From contig CP126197.1 of the NCBI GenBank assembly GCA_030272155.1, positions 1,674,001-1,738,000 on the forward strand: a stretch of DNA of 64,000 bases, read 5' to 3'. The stretch is from Tetradesmus obliquus. Lineage: Eukaryota > Chlorophyta > Chlorophyceae > Sphaeropleales > Scenedesmaceae. The position numbers and the translations under genes were made by a program. Shown here piece by piece: positions 34,340 through 48,782 of the stretch. The stretch's first letter is position 1. The number at the start of each line of letters is the position of its first letter. The notes beneath the pieces were generated by a model that worked only from the letters and a program-made list of their open reading frames with translations, did no database searches and was not told the origin of the DNA.

Positions 34340-37300
34340 GAGTCCAGTGCACATATTCGCACTGGCCTTTCACATATGTTTTACATGCAGATGTTGCCGT
34401 TGATGGGCTGCAACTCCATGTGACATGCTCATATATGCAGCAAGGTCGTGTGGCATTGTCGTACACAGCCCTTGCAGCAGCTTTATATGCATTGCTGCCG
34501 CATCGCCACCCCTTATGTTATGCTGCCTGGTTTGTGGCATCATGTCTGCTGCAACAGAGTCAGCATCCGATCATCAACTCGGCCGCAACTGTTAACACTG
34601 TGTTGCGGCTACAACACAACCCTGATTTTCTTGCTCCTGTACTGCTGCCAGCTGCCATGCGGTTTGTCTGGTAGAATAGCATTGGTGCACGCTTCTCGAC
34701 TATGCAGCTCTCGTGCTTTATTACAATGACCAGTGGTCTTGTTGTTTCCTCTGCCCAATAATCCCGTCATCTGCTCCCCTGGCGGGCAGGGTTTGGTTGC
34801 AACCTTCGAAATGAAAATGGGCTTTTCAAGCGTGGGGCGAGTTGCAGATGTACACCAAAAGTTGCAGTGGCTGCATTGCATTGTATGGTGTTAACATGGA
34901 GTTTGCAGAGTTTCTTAGCATGCAAAGCAGGTGTTTGCAGCAAGGCGTGCATGCGCTGTTGGCCGTGTGCATGCATGCCGCAGCTGTTGAGTCTGCCGCA
35001 AGTTGGGCGCGCGTGGTTGCAGCTGTGAGGTGCAACAACATTGGACATGTGCTTTTGTGCGGCATGTGTGCAACTGTCTGTACATGCTGCGCTTGCTTGA
35101 GGTGTGTGGCTGTGCATTCACTTCGGTCCTTTGGCCCAAAGGAACGATTCAGCAGCCGTTTGAACTCCTCTTACGAGCACATGCATGCAAATCAAGCTCA
35201 ACTATTGCTTCTGCAATAGACAGATGTGAGCAGATGTGGCATCCTTGTAAGGTTACACTTTGCTCAATCACTGCAGCATCTTGCCTCGCCAGTACTGCCG
35301 TCTTTTTTTGTAGAACCCATGCCAGAGATCACATGTAAAGCAATTGAGCCATATCCTGAAAGCAACATCGCAAATCTGGAGCAGTAACCGAACGTGCCGC
35401 CAGTTTTAGCAGCAGCCTGAGCGGCCCAAGCGGGAGACCCTGAGCACTGCCGGCTGCTCGCTGAATTCCCAACCACACAACTGCAACGCTTTTGGAAAGT
35501 ATGTACACGTTTTTCTGTCAAACAAGTGTGCACTTGCAGCAAGAGGAACAAAGCACAGCAGTGTTTGCGTGTGTGACTCCCGCCAAAGGCTCGAACATGT
35601 TAGCACTGCTGGCATGGTACCCAGCTCTCGCATCAGGCTGGGCCACCACACAAACATTTCCACAAGATGTGAAGACGATTCACTGCTGCACGATGCAGCA
35701 GCACCCGCGCGTGCAACGCCTGCAGTGAACAGTTGCGATCAATAATTGTGCAACTGCTGTGTACGGCAGCGGACTGGAGCAGTGCCAGCACACTGTCCCT
35801 GGCAGGCAGAGCAACAGCATGGCCACAACACACAGTCATAGGAACACGACATACCCACCAAGATTGACCAGCAGCAGCCGATGCACAGTCAGCTGCTCCG
35901 CTGCAGGGCTGCATGCAGCTGCCACTGACACCCGGAACAGCAGCTGCATGGCGCTGTTCTTTCGAATGATGCAGCACCTTGCAGAAGCCCACACAAATGC
36001 ACACCCCACACCCACACTGATAACCCTGGGTAGCATACATAACGAAGACATGGAAGACGCCCCAGCTGCAAACACTACCACAGCTACTGTCTGGCCTCAG
36101 ACCATGCTAACACCCTGTTGAGGCGTATGCCATCTAACATGGTGCCAGGACCCACATGTAACCATCCTCTTTCAAAGCAGCACACACACACCTTGATGCC
36201 AGCGCAGCAGGGTCTGACCGGACCCGGGACCCAGCTGAAGGATACAAGAAGTGCACGGCACCACCCTCTCTCGCCTCCCGTTATGGCACCTGCCAAGCAA
36301 GAACACAAAAAAAAACCTCGTGATGATATGCACAGCAGCTCAACGGGCGATCCTGCCCCTGCACTACCAGCCGTCGCTGCCTACCAAGCTGATGCAGATC
36401 AAATAGATTGTCAATGCGGCGAAACAGCTACTACTAGTAGTACGCCAGATCAACTCGCCTGCCTATCAACCAGAATGCTGGCAGGACCTCGTCTACGGCA
36501 CCAAGAGGAGGAAGCAAGGCATAACAACCAGAATAACACGCGGGCACACGTGCTGCTGCACTGCATCACAGGGTGCAGCTAACCTTGGCCCTGCGTCATG
36601 CCAAACCAAGGTAACTCTCTTCACCAGCCACAGCCCCCCTCATAACTTCCTTCAGACTCGCACTGACAGCACATACACTGTCTACATTCAGCTCAAAAAG
36701 CATTTTCTGAGTGGATCGGGTCACTCCACTACACCAGCATTCACGCCAGGCTAGATGGCAAGAGTTGCTTCCCATACACATACACACACCTTGCCCCAGC
36801 CACATGCATGGCATCAGCATGTCATCCCCATCATACAGCAGAGCATCCAAGCTGCTGACAGCCACCACCTGTTATTTTAACATACTAACTTTTGGAAATG
36901 ATTGGTAATGCCTCGTGGTACGTATGGCAGCAGTCCACACCGTGAACACATAAGTTATAAAAGTTTTAAATTAAGCACCCTGCGAGCAGCCTAAGGCTCA
37001 ATGCAGGGGATACAAATACAAACATACAAACATAAGTACATAATTGCTGCCTGCCAGGCATATGTCGGCAGTCAAGCAAGCCGCTTTATAAGAGTATGCA
37101 AGAAGGCCACCGGTGCGGTGATACAAGGCACGCATAAATGCAAAGGCACAGCCGCATGCGCCTCGCAAACGGCACCTCATTGCTGCATTGCTCCGCCCGA
37201 GACACTTGCCGCCACTGCAGCAGCAGCCAGCTTTCCGTCCTGTTCCCATCTGCTCAGCATCAGTTGCTGAAAAAGCAAAGGAAGGATCATGCTGAGCATG

Positions 37301-38376
37301 ACCCATATCACAGCACACCACAACAGAACCCGCATATCCAAACCCAGGACATGCGCACCATGCCAGCTACAGCCTCTTGAGACCCTAATGGCCCATGCAC
37401 AGAAAGTAACATAACACAGTGACACCAAAGAATAAGATGCCACGCACCGTGCGGGAATGCTTCCTGCATATATGCAGTGCCGCGTGCCCATACCAATGCC
37501 AATGCGAGTGGCGCAACATAGCGCACGCCGGAACAGAAAAAAACATAAGCAAAGCCAAATGGTCGCCGCCAAAGCACAACCCCTCGCAAAAGTCAAGTAC
37601 AACCAACAGATGATCTTAGCTCGCCGCCTCGCACCGTCTGCCTGTGCTGCTGGCTGCATAGCCAAGCACCATGCAGAGATGTAACGGCAATAACAGATGC
37701 GGTGCTGCCAGAATAGAAGCAGCCTCTCGCTCTGTGCCTCAGAACAGGCCCAGGCTTGATACACGGCATGGCAGGCATATACGCCTGCACATGCTACACC
37801 ACATGCACCGCACGGTGCAGCAGAAAAAGTGGCATCGCTTCTCTCAGGCCTCTCTTTCCTCAAATCTCTGCATCTTCGCTCACATACCGGGCAGATCCAC
37901 AGTGTAACACTGTTATTAACAGCAACAATGGCGGCACTTGACACTGCTGTGCCAGTCCTATAGCGCCATCGACTGTGAAGCTCGCTGAAACCCACAAAAG
38001 AATCACGAATGAGCGCACCTCAAGACAGGCATCAGCACGCACACTCGAAGCCCAACGGCAATGCAGAAAGATGGGCAGTCACCAACATCCAAGTGCCATT
38101 GCTGCCATGCTGTGGATCCGCTAATCATCAGCAGAGTACCAAAAACGCCACAGCAATAACGGCATCGGCCCCGCGCTCAACTCGAGGGGCATAAACAGAG
38201 CTTTCAAGTGCAAGCAAGTAGATAAACGTGTGAATCCACTTCAACTGCAGCAACTGTACCAGGACCAACTGCAACTAGCCAGGCGGTAGCTCACGCACCA
38301 CGCGCCACACAGCAATGCATAAAGAATGGAATCCACCAGCCAACCAACTGCCACTGCTGCCCTGCTGTGATCAAAT
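34340..38376. other. Intergenic region, no confident gene
   Basis: It contains scattered short ORFs (up to 272 codons on the minus strand at 37177-37995) without recognisable domains, repeats or clear splice sites. The minus strand near 36100-36190 is related to 61205-61290. A minus-strand ORF at 36596-36868 ends before GTGTGTG and may be an exon of a decayed element. Confidence 0.4.
36105..36190 (-). repeat. Dispersed repeat, copy A
   Basis: On the minus strand this reads GTGGGTCCTGGCACCAT and then a diverged stretch ending GGTCTGAG. It matches plus-strand 61205-61290 at roughly three in four positions by eye. Both encode VGPGT-LDG---NR in one frame, so this may be a fragment of a coding mobile element. 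Confidence 0.6.
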
Positions 38377-40156
38377 TTACGCTGCAGCAAGTGTGCCTGG
38401 ACCTGCTGCAACCAGCCATCCTTCTGCGCTGCATTGCATGTCCTGCATCATCATCCCCCTCACAGCAAAGTCACAGAGCACCCAAGTTGCCAGCAGTACA
38501 GCCTGCACAGACAGCGCCACAAGCACAGCTCCCTTTTGGGGGCCCCAGGAGCTCTCCAGCCGCAGCCCCCTGCTCGCAACAAACTGCGCCTTCATAATGT
38601 ACTCGATTGCGTACTGCGCTACACAAGGCACCACCAGCAGCAGCACCACATGCACAAACACAGTCAGCATGAGCAGGGACGACAGCCCAGAGGAGCACAC
38701 TGCGGACTGCACGTGTGCCGCATGCGCGCTGCTGCTGCTGCTGCCCATGATCAGACTGGGTCCTGCAAACATGGCAGTTGACACTGCCCGGCAGCCGCCA
38801 ACTGCCATCTCCGCAAGGCCCGGCCGGCTCAGGTACCAGCATGCGCTGGTCGAGAAAATTACAAGCGAAATAACAAACGTGACGAGCTGCAGGGGCACGG
38901 TCAGCCGCAGCGGCAGCATGAACGTGCAATAGCCAAGAGTGACCAGTGGAGGCCCAAACACTGGCTTGACGAGCTGCGCCAGCTGGCGCCAGCCGAGGCG
39001 CATGGTAATGCTGCTGTGCGCTGCTGCGACGCCTGCTGCTGATGCTGCTGCCCACGCCACAGCAGATCCTGCAGCCATAGCCATGCTGGCGCCTGCTGCC
39101 GAATCAACAACCGCTGCTGCAGCCTCTGCTGCCAGGAATGAGCCTGCTGCTGTCCCGGCTGACTGCCAGCTCGCAGGAACTGCTGCTGCGGTTCTGTTGA
39201 CCGCAAGGCTGGCAGCAGTCGCTGCAACAGGCCGCTCGTGTTGAACACTGAGCCCTGCAGTGAGGGCTGCCAGCCTGGCAGTGCTCCTGCGAGCTTCTCT
39301 GCATCCAGCGGCGTTGACAGCAGCGCTGTCAGCAGCATCAGCACCACTCGGCCCACTCTGTTGCTGATTGTGGAGCTCAGGCGCTCCTTTGAGTAGTCGC
39401 GGGGCCGGCGCACAATGAGCAGTAGGTTGCTGAGGGCTCCAACGGGGTAGAGCAGCATTGCGATGCGCTCATGCGGCAGCAGCGTCTGCTTGCAGGAAAG
39501 GGTAATAAAGTAAAGGGAGGTGCAGCGCAGCCCAGGCAGAGGCACAGCAGAGTGACGAGGGCAGCACAAGGAACTGGGGAGGCTAAGAAGCACGCATAGT
39601 GAGCTAGTCAAGCTTTGGCGCTTTGGTTTAGATCGTGCTCTGCCACTTTGAATACTGTTGACGGGCAAAGCAGAGGAGCTACATACTGCTGGCAGAGACA
39701 AGCAGTAGTGCTAGCAGTTGCGAGTCCAACATGTGCTGCCAACGTCTGCTAGGCAAGGCAGGCTCCTCACCGCTGTTGAAAGCACTTTGAAGGTCTTGAT
39801 CTGCATCATGTTCATGATGAGGGCATGCGTGATTGCGAAGGCATCGATTACGAGCATGACCCTGCAGAACCAAACACCAGCAGGAGCAGCAAGAGCAGGG
39901 CGAGGGTGACTGCCGGGTCAGCGCCTGCTTGCCTTCAAAGAATCGATACTATGACCACCTCTAAAGTTATTGTATCAGCAACGCACCGCCCCAGTGAGAA
40001 AACCCCCGGAGCGGCAGCTCACCGTTGAGACCAAAATTCGCTCTCTAGGTAGGACGGCAGCCGCAGCAGCGGGCCACAGGAGACTTTCAAGTCATCATAG
40101 GTCTCATAGCTGCCTGCATCTATGTCAGCACCAGTACTTGCTGTGGAGCTGGCCAT
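38377..40156 (-). CDS. Polytopic membrane protein of unknown function
   Basis: Exon 1 is 40023-40156 (MASSTASTGADIDAGSYETY...), exon 2 is 39771-39861 (VMLVIDAFAITHALIMNMM), and exon 3 starts at 39485 (TLLPHERIAMLLYPVGALSN) in matching phase. The C-terminal part, ending at the stop at 38377, is in another frame of the same region and has strong membrane segments (TVPLQLVTFVISLVIFSTSA, MLTVFVHVVLLLVVPCVAQY, GAVLVALSVQAVLLATWVLC). A switch between frames is needed somewhere between about 39250 and 39090; no consensus intron is visible there, so it may be an unusual intron or a one-base error. Six or seven transmembrane helices are likely. I do not recognise the family. Confidence 0.55.
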
Positions 40157-41690
40157 CTTGTGGCCACCACGTGGAGTCAAGCTCTTCCACTAATCAATCA
40201 AAGCCACCCGGGGCTGTGACACCCTAACCAAAGCCGTCTTCAGCGCAGCAGAGAGGCGTTGCAGCTTGTATAAGGCAGCCCGCGACAGGAAGCGCATGTT
40301 GGATTAGTCTATCGCAGCATGTGTGTGTATGGTGCTGGAGCAGTTCTGCTGACGTACTTAAACGATTATTATCTTCTTTTTGATTTTTCGTCTGCTCGCA
40401 AGTACCCAGGTACTGCGATGGCGGGGGCTAAATTTGCGGTGACAACCCACCACGCACCCCGGTGCCATCCCTGGTTGCCAGTGCCAGTGTGGGCCGCGCT
40501 CCTATTATTTCCCGCCCGAAAGACTCTATTATTGTTTTATTTATATGTAACAGGTGTCAAAAATGTACGATGTGGTCGTGGCGTCTTGGTAGTTCGCAAC
40601 ATGTTCACTCTGCAACAGCCAGTTCACATTGATCTGCACCACCACAAGACTCGTTGGGCTGAGCAACGGCGACCGGCAATCACAGCAACGCCAGTGATCA
40701 CACATGTCGGGGATGTAAAGCAGGCGGCAGTGTGGCTTCATCAGAGAGTCAGCAGCTGCTGCTAGCATGTGCTGCCAGCAACGCCAGCTGGCCTCAGCGC
40801 CTGAGGGATACCTGGCAGCCTGCAGTGCAGGCCAACACCCCAGCAGCGTCCTAGCTAGATATCAACACAGCAGCCAGGATCTCCGCAGGCTTTCAGCGAA
40901 AGACACCCATCAGAATGCAACACAGCACTGGTCGCAACCCTCCCAATATAGCACAGCCTGTGATCCAGGATGATCCTGTTGCTATGAATAACACGGCTGT
41001 CCTGAGGACACCTGTGCGTAGTAATGCGTATACCTTTTATTATTCCGGAGACAAGTAGCCGTGAAGTTTAGTCAATTTACACCTTTACCGGAGACTCTCC
41101 TCTGCTAGCAGCAACCGCGGCCGCCGCCGCCGCCGCCGCCGCAGCAGCAGCAGCATATAAGGGTTATAACGTGCATGCAGGTAAATCATTGCAGGTCAAT
41201 CAGCATACACCAAGATGCTGTCTGCTGCTTCACAACTTGCAGATCCTGTCTGTGGCACATTGTGCCATAATAATCCGGGATGAAACCCCCGGGGTTGGGG
41301 CCCAAAACAACAGTGCACCGTATACACAGTACACAGTGGCTACGTAGCCACTGGCTGGGTGCACACTACTAGTTGTTAGTAACAAGTGATGAGTTGGTAA
41401 GTTGGTTATCAACCGCCACTCAATGACTAGGGGCACCTGGGCAACAATTAAACCTCTCAAGTGGGAGGATTGAACACAACTGACAACCAGCCACAATGCT
41501 GCCACACCGGGCGACCACCATCGCGGTGTGGCCACATCTCCCTCTTCTGCTGCTACCCTGGCCTCTCTTCTACTACTTCAGCTTCATTACACTTGAAGCA
41601 TGCTGATTCTACGACACAAACTTGGCGCTTCTGGAGACTCGCAAGCGTTGACAGCCATTAATGCCAGGCCATCAGCGCACAGCTCTAAGG
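40157..41690. other. Intergenic region with a GCC/GCA tract
   Basis: It has the promoter side of the membrane gene and the 3' flank of the IMPACT gene. A (GCC)n-(GCA)n tract lies at 41117-41154. Just after it, 41156-41200 resembles the first 55 bases of the window (AAGGGTT-TAACGTG...GGTCAATCA). No gene is supported. Confidence 0.45.
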
Positions 41691-44523
<2,833 letters not shown>

Positions 44524-44953
44524 GCAACGGTTGGGTGCTAAGCTGATGCTACAGTTCAATGAAGGGGTTGATGGATGTATTTGGGTTGGTGGTGCTACGC
44601 GTCCTGCTGCTGCTTTCTTCTGTTATTGCTACTGCTGTTGCTACTGCTGTGTTTGAACTGTCGCTGCCGGCAGCAGCAATATTTGATTGCGTATTTGTCT
44701 AACGTGTCCACATCAATCGTTCTGCGACGATTTCAGGGTCCCCAGCGATGTTGTCAGTGTTCGGCACTGCCGGGCAGGGTTCTCCGGCGTACTGCTAGGC
44801 GTTTGACATCATTTCCAGCTGCTCTTGGGGCTGGAGCTTACTTTGAATCACTATTATATACGATACGTCTTCTGCGTGAAGAGCCCGACTAAACCTTGGG
44901 ACACAGAACAGACAGCTGACCTGGCTTGCTGATGAGCAGATCAGCAGCCAGCA
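44524..44953. promoter_or_regulatory. Candidate bidirectional promoter
   Basis: 430 bp separate the divergent starts of the IMPACT-family gene and the Gln-rich coiled-coil gene. No named motif was identified. The call rests on orientation and spacing. Confidence 0.4.
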
Positions 44954-45673
44954 ATGCCACCTGACAGCATCTGGAGTGAGATACAGTCAAGAGTCAAAAA
45001 CAACAAAGAGGTACGCCGTTCTGGCAGAGCCTGCTTTGTTGCAAACACAGCATTGGGCAGGGAGCCACCAAGTCACTGCAGCAGAAAGGGAACACTAACG
45101 TGCTGCTGTACTGTGTTTGTAACATCTTCTGCAGAAGCAGCTTGTGAACGAGCTCCAGGCACTAGTGGGGAGGCTAGAGGCCTGCTTGCAACAGCTGCAG
45201 CAGTCCAGAGCACTGGCCACACAGTACGAGGTGAGGTGAAACGGCCGCGTGCAGTGCAAAGGATGCGGAATCTGCACCATCAAGCACGGCTTGCACTTGC
45301 TGTCAGCCAATAGCATCCTACGTCAGCTGCCTATGGTCAAGCACTTGATACTATGACTGGCAGCAAGGCCACGCACGCAGCCATTGCAGCTGCATGTCAG
45401 CAGTGAGCTGCTGATGCTTTGTATGCTCAATATCAACTGCTGTGTTGTCCTGCAAGGGTCACGGCCTGCTGGCCTGCCAGCTTGCAGCAATTTCTCGTGC
45501 TTTAGCACTGTAGCACCCCTTGTAGAACAGCTCAGGGGGGGCAGCAGCTGCTGAACAACACGCGCAAGCTTCTGCTGGACCCCTTGCAACCCATCACTTG
45601 CATGATCGTCAACCTGTTTGTTACACTCTCGCAGCTGTCCTTGACATGCCCTGCAAGTCCTTCATGCCTCCGT

Positions 45674-45728
<55 letters not shown>

Positions 45729-46192
45729 CTTTACAGGGTGTGTGGCGCAGCCTGCTAGCCTGCCGCAGAGCAGACCTGATGCCTGCAGTGCCGCTTGCAG
45801 GAGAGAGGCTGGCACAGGTGCAGGCAGCAGCAGGGGCATGCACAGCATGTGCGCAGCAGCTGCTGCCTGCTCTGCAGTCAGGTGCAGGAATGCTGGCGGC
45901 ATTTGCTACTGTGAACCGGGCAACAGCTGAGGAGCTAGGCCAAACAGAGGCACTGCAGCTGGTGAGTATGCAAAGTGACAGCAGGCAGAGCAGCCGGGCG
46001 TGGTGATTTGCAGTTTGCTGTTATATGTCAGCGGCGGGTGCAAATTTATGCGCGCATCAACACAAGCTGTTATGTGCACAGAAATACATGCCCCAAGGGG
46101 AGTACGCGTGATCAGGGGTGTTGGCAGCACAGCATTCTGCACTGCAGCTGGCAGCTGCGCAGCTGTTCCACGCATGACTGTGCATGTGTGTA

Positions 46193-46232
<40 letters not shown>

Positions 46233-46623
46233 GCTGCTGCTGCCGCTGCTGCTGCTGTTTGTCTCTGCAGGCCCTGGAGAAGCTGCAGCTTGCAGGGCTG
46301 CAGGACCAGCTGCTGTCAGCACTAGAGCAGCTGCTGGCAGCAGCGCAGCAGCAGCTGCAGGCACATGCAGCAGCTGAGGTGGGCAGACAGCAGCAACAGC
46401 TAGCATTGCAGGTTGGTGGCCGTCTACAGCTACCTGCCGGCAGCAGTGTTCAGCAGGAGCAGCAGCAGCAGCAGAAGCAGAGGAGTCAGCAAGAGCAGCA
46501 GCAACAAGGGCAGCAGGGCACACACACCAGGCCAGCAGGAAGCGCTGCAATCAGTGGCAATTGCAACGACAGCGGCAATGGCGCAGAAGCCGCAGCAGCA
46601 GATGCTGTTGGTCGTGCCGCACC

Positions 46624-46669
<46 letters not shown>

Positions 46670-47293
46670 GCACAGGCAGCGAGTACTGGCACCCTTTCGC
46701 TTGGCCAATTGGATTCTGTCGCTCAACAGCAGCTGCCCAAGTGTCTGCAGCAGCAGCAGCTGTTGCTGCAGCCACAACACAGCCACCCCCGGCAGCCTCA
46801 GCAGTGGACCGGCAGTTCTGCCGAGCACTTACAGGCTACAGCACAGATGGCCCAGCTGTCTGCACTACAAACAGCAGCAGTGGGTGGTGGCGCCGCAGCA
46901 GTAACACCACCAGCAGCAACCTGTGCAAAGGAGCATGGCAAGTTGCCGCGGAATCAGCAGCAGCATGAGCAGCGGGATGATGTGCAGCAGCAAGTTGGCG
47001 CCTTTGGCTCCACCAAGTCAGTACAGCCGAGCGTGCCACAGCAGCAGCAGCTGCAACAGCAGCAGCGGCGGCAGCGGCAGCAGTCTGGTGAGGCATACTT
47101 GCACCACTACAACTGTCATTGCAGCACTCTGGGCTTGGGTGGCGCAGCAGCAGCGGCTGTGGCACAACAGCCTGGTGCAGCTGGGTCATACCTGATTGGA
47201 CGCAATGCAAATGGCAGCCTGCAAGGTGTGGGTGCTGCTGCTGGTGGTGGTGCCTCCGAATGGTCGCCAGGAATTCAAACTCAAGCTGAGTAG
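44954..47293 (+). CDS. Gln-rich coiled-coil protein, function unknown
   Basis: Five exons in phase 0: 44954-45010 (MPPDSIWSEIQSRVKNNKE), 45135-45230 (KQLVNELQALVGRLEACLQQ...), 45536-45607, 45737-45961 and 46271-47293, giving about 490 residues. The exon 3 donor (GTCAAC at 45608) is weak, so that boundary is uncertain. The first 200 residues are helical and leucine-rich, suggesting a coiled coil (GERLAQVQAAAGACTACAQQ and EKLQLAGLQDQLLSALEQLL). The rest is Gln/Ala/Ser-rich low complexity from CAG repeats. Introns 3 and 4 end in long CTG tracts directly at the acceptors. I recognise no family; a scaffold or nucleoporin-like coiled coil is possible but unsupported. No exon echoes were seen. Confidence 0.65.
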
Positions 47294-48076
47294 CCTCAAT
47301 ATGTCATAGCTGCATTTTATAAGGTTGATTGTCTGGTGGTGGTGGCGGCTGGATGGGTCTCAGACAGCAACAGTGTGTTTTTCAAGGAGCGGCTGCAGTT
47401 TCTGGCAGTGGTTCGTGTCATGTACCATGCCCGAAGAAGTGCCGTTGTAGCATATGCTGATGGGTCAACGATACTTTCATGTCATCATTGTCTGCTAGCG
47501 TGCAGATAGACGGCATTCATCTTTGTAATGACAACATAGTGGCTGCCTTGTTGTCACTCATGGAAGTGCCTGGCAGCCGCCTGGGTATCATTTTCTCTGT
47601 CTGGTGGCACGAGACATGTGCAGTGAGCTCGTGTGACACTGGTGCAGCACCGGTAGGCAGGCCTGCTGCACCCAGAGATTTTGCATCCTGAACAGAGGGG
47701 AAAACGCTGGTCAGCATTTGTTGCCACCCTATCGTAATGGGTGATGCTGATGCTCCCTTATTGTGCACAAACCTAAACCTCTTGGGTCCGGGTCTTGCAT
47801 ACTGAGTGCTCAGCACTGCTGCCGCAGTATGAGCATGTGGTCACGTGGTGTGTGATGATTGGTATTTTAGCAGCGACGTGTGTCTTTCCGCTCCATAGCT
47901 TGGCGTTGTTCGGGTCCCCACAGAAATGTCGTGACACCCTGTCCTGCTCTCCTACAGTCTGATCCTGTACAACTTCCACAACCCCCACTGATTGCACTCA
48001 CTCCCACAGCAGGATCGTTTGGATTATAACTTGATGGGATCGCTGTAGATGAGTCCGTGTTCGTATCTGGCAGGGC
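47294..48076. other. Intergenic region between coiled-coil and K+ channel genes
   Basis: It holds the 3' flank of the coiled-coil gene (TGTAA near 47523) and the probable channel promoter. Minus-strand ORFs of 70-100 codons (47517-47816, 47867-48082) have no recognisable domain. Confidence 0.4.
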
Positions 48077-48748
48077 ATGCACGCGATTGCCCGTCGCAGG
48101 GTTGGCAAAGCACCACCTGCGCTCGACTCAGCAGACTCTCCTAGAACTCGTGCTGCTAAGCTACGGCGTCAGCTTCGTATCTGGAAACCTGCAGCGCTGC
48201 TACGCAAGCTCAGCAGCTGGACTACAGCCCTGCTGCTTAGCAACAGCAGCAGCACCACATTCCAAGTTTTGATGAAGCAAGTTTGGCGATTCTATCAGGG
48301 TCATGGAGGAAGCAGCAGCAGCCAAAGCCTTGATGAGCTGGAAATGCAGTCGCTTGTTGGCAGTGGTGGGAGCCAGCCAGCTGCTGCTGGTCGCAGGTCA
48401 GCCAACAGCCATGGCAGAGTCAACAGAGCGCCCACACCCGACAAAGGAGACCGCAGCAGCAAGACCTACAGAGCTGCAAAGAAGGGAGTCATGCATGCCA
48501 GGGCAGCAACCAAGGTTAGCAAACCCTGCAAGACAGCCGCAGGGCGGTTGTGTAAAAGACAGTACAGTACAATGTACCGCCTGGTGTGTTCTCGCAAGCA
48601 ATGGCAGCATCTTCTTGGCACCGTGTGTCGCCAAAGTAAATGCCACAGCCCATCACAGGTGCGCTTGCCTTGGCAGTAATATTTCATCCCATCCATCACG
48701 TCCTGATGATTCAGCGCCTCGTGCATCATGCTGTGTCGCATTGCGCAA

Positions 48749-48782
<34 letters not shown>

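Noticed and set aside
37177-37995. 272-codon minus-strand ORF as a gene
   Set aside because: Mixed Cys/Arg composition, no domain, and no splice or start context. It starts near the 3' flank of the membrane gene but is not in phase with it.
46184-46270. Leucine/cysteine-rich start of the last exon of the coiled-coil gene
   Set aside because: It is the CTG tract before the acceptor at 46270, part of the intron.
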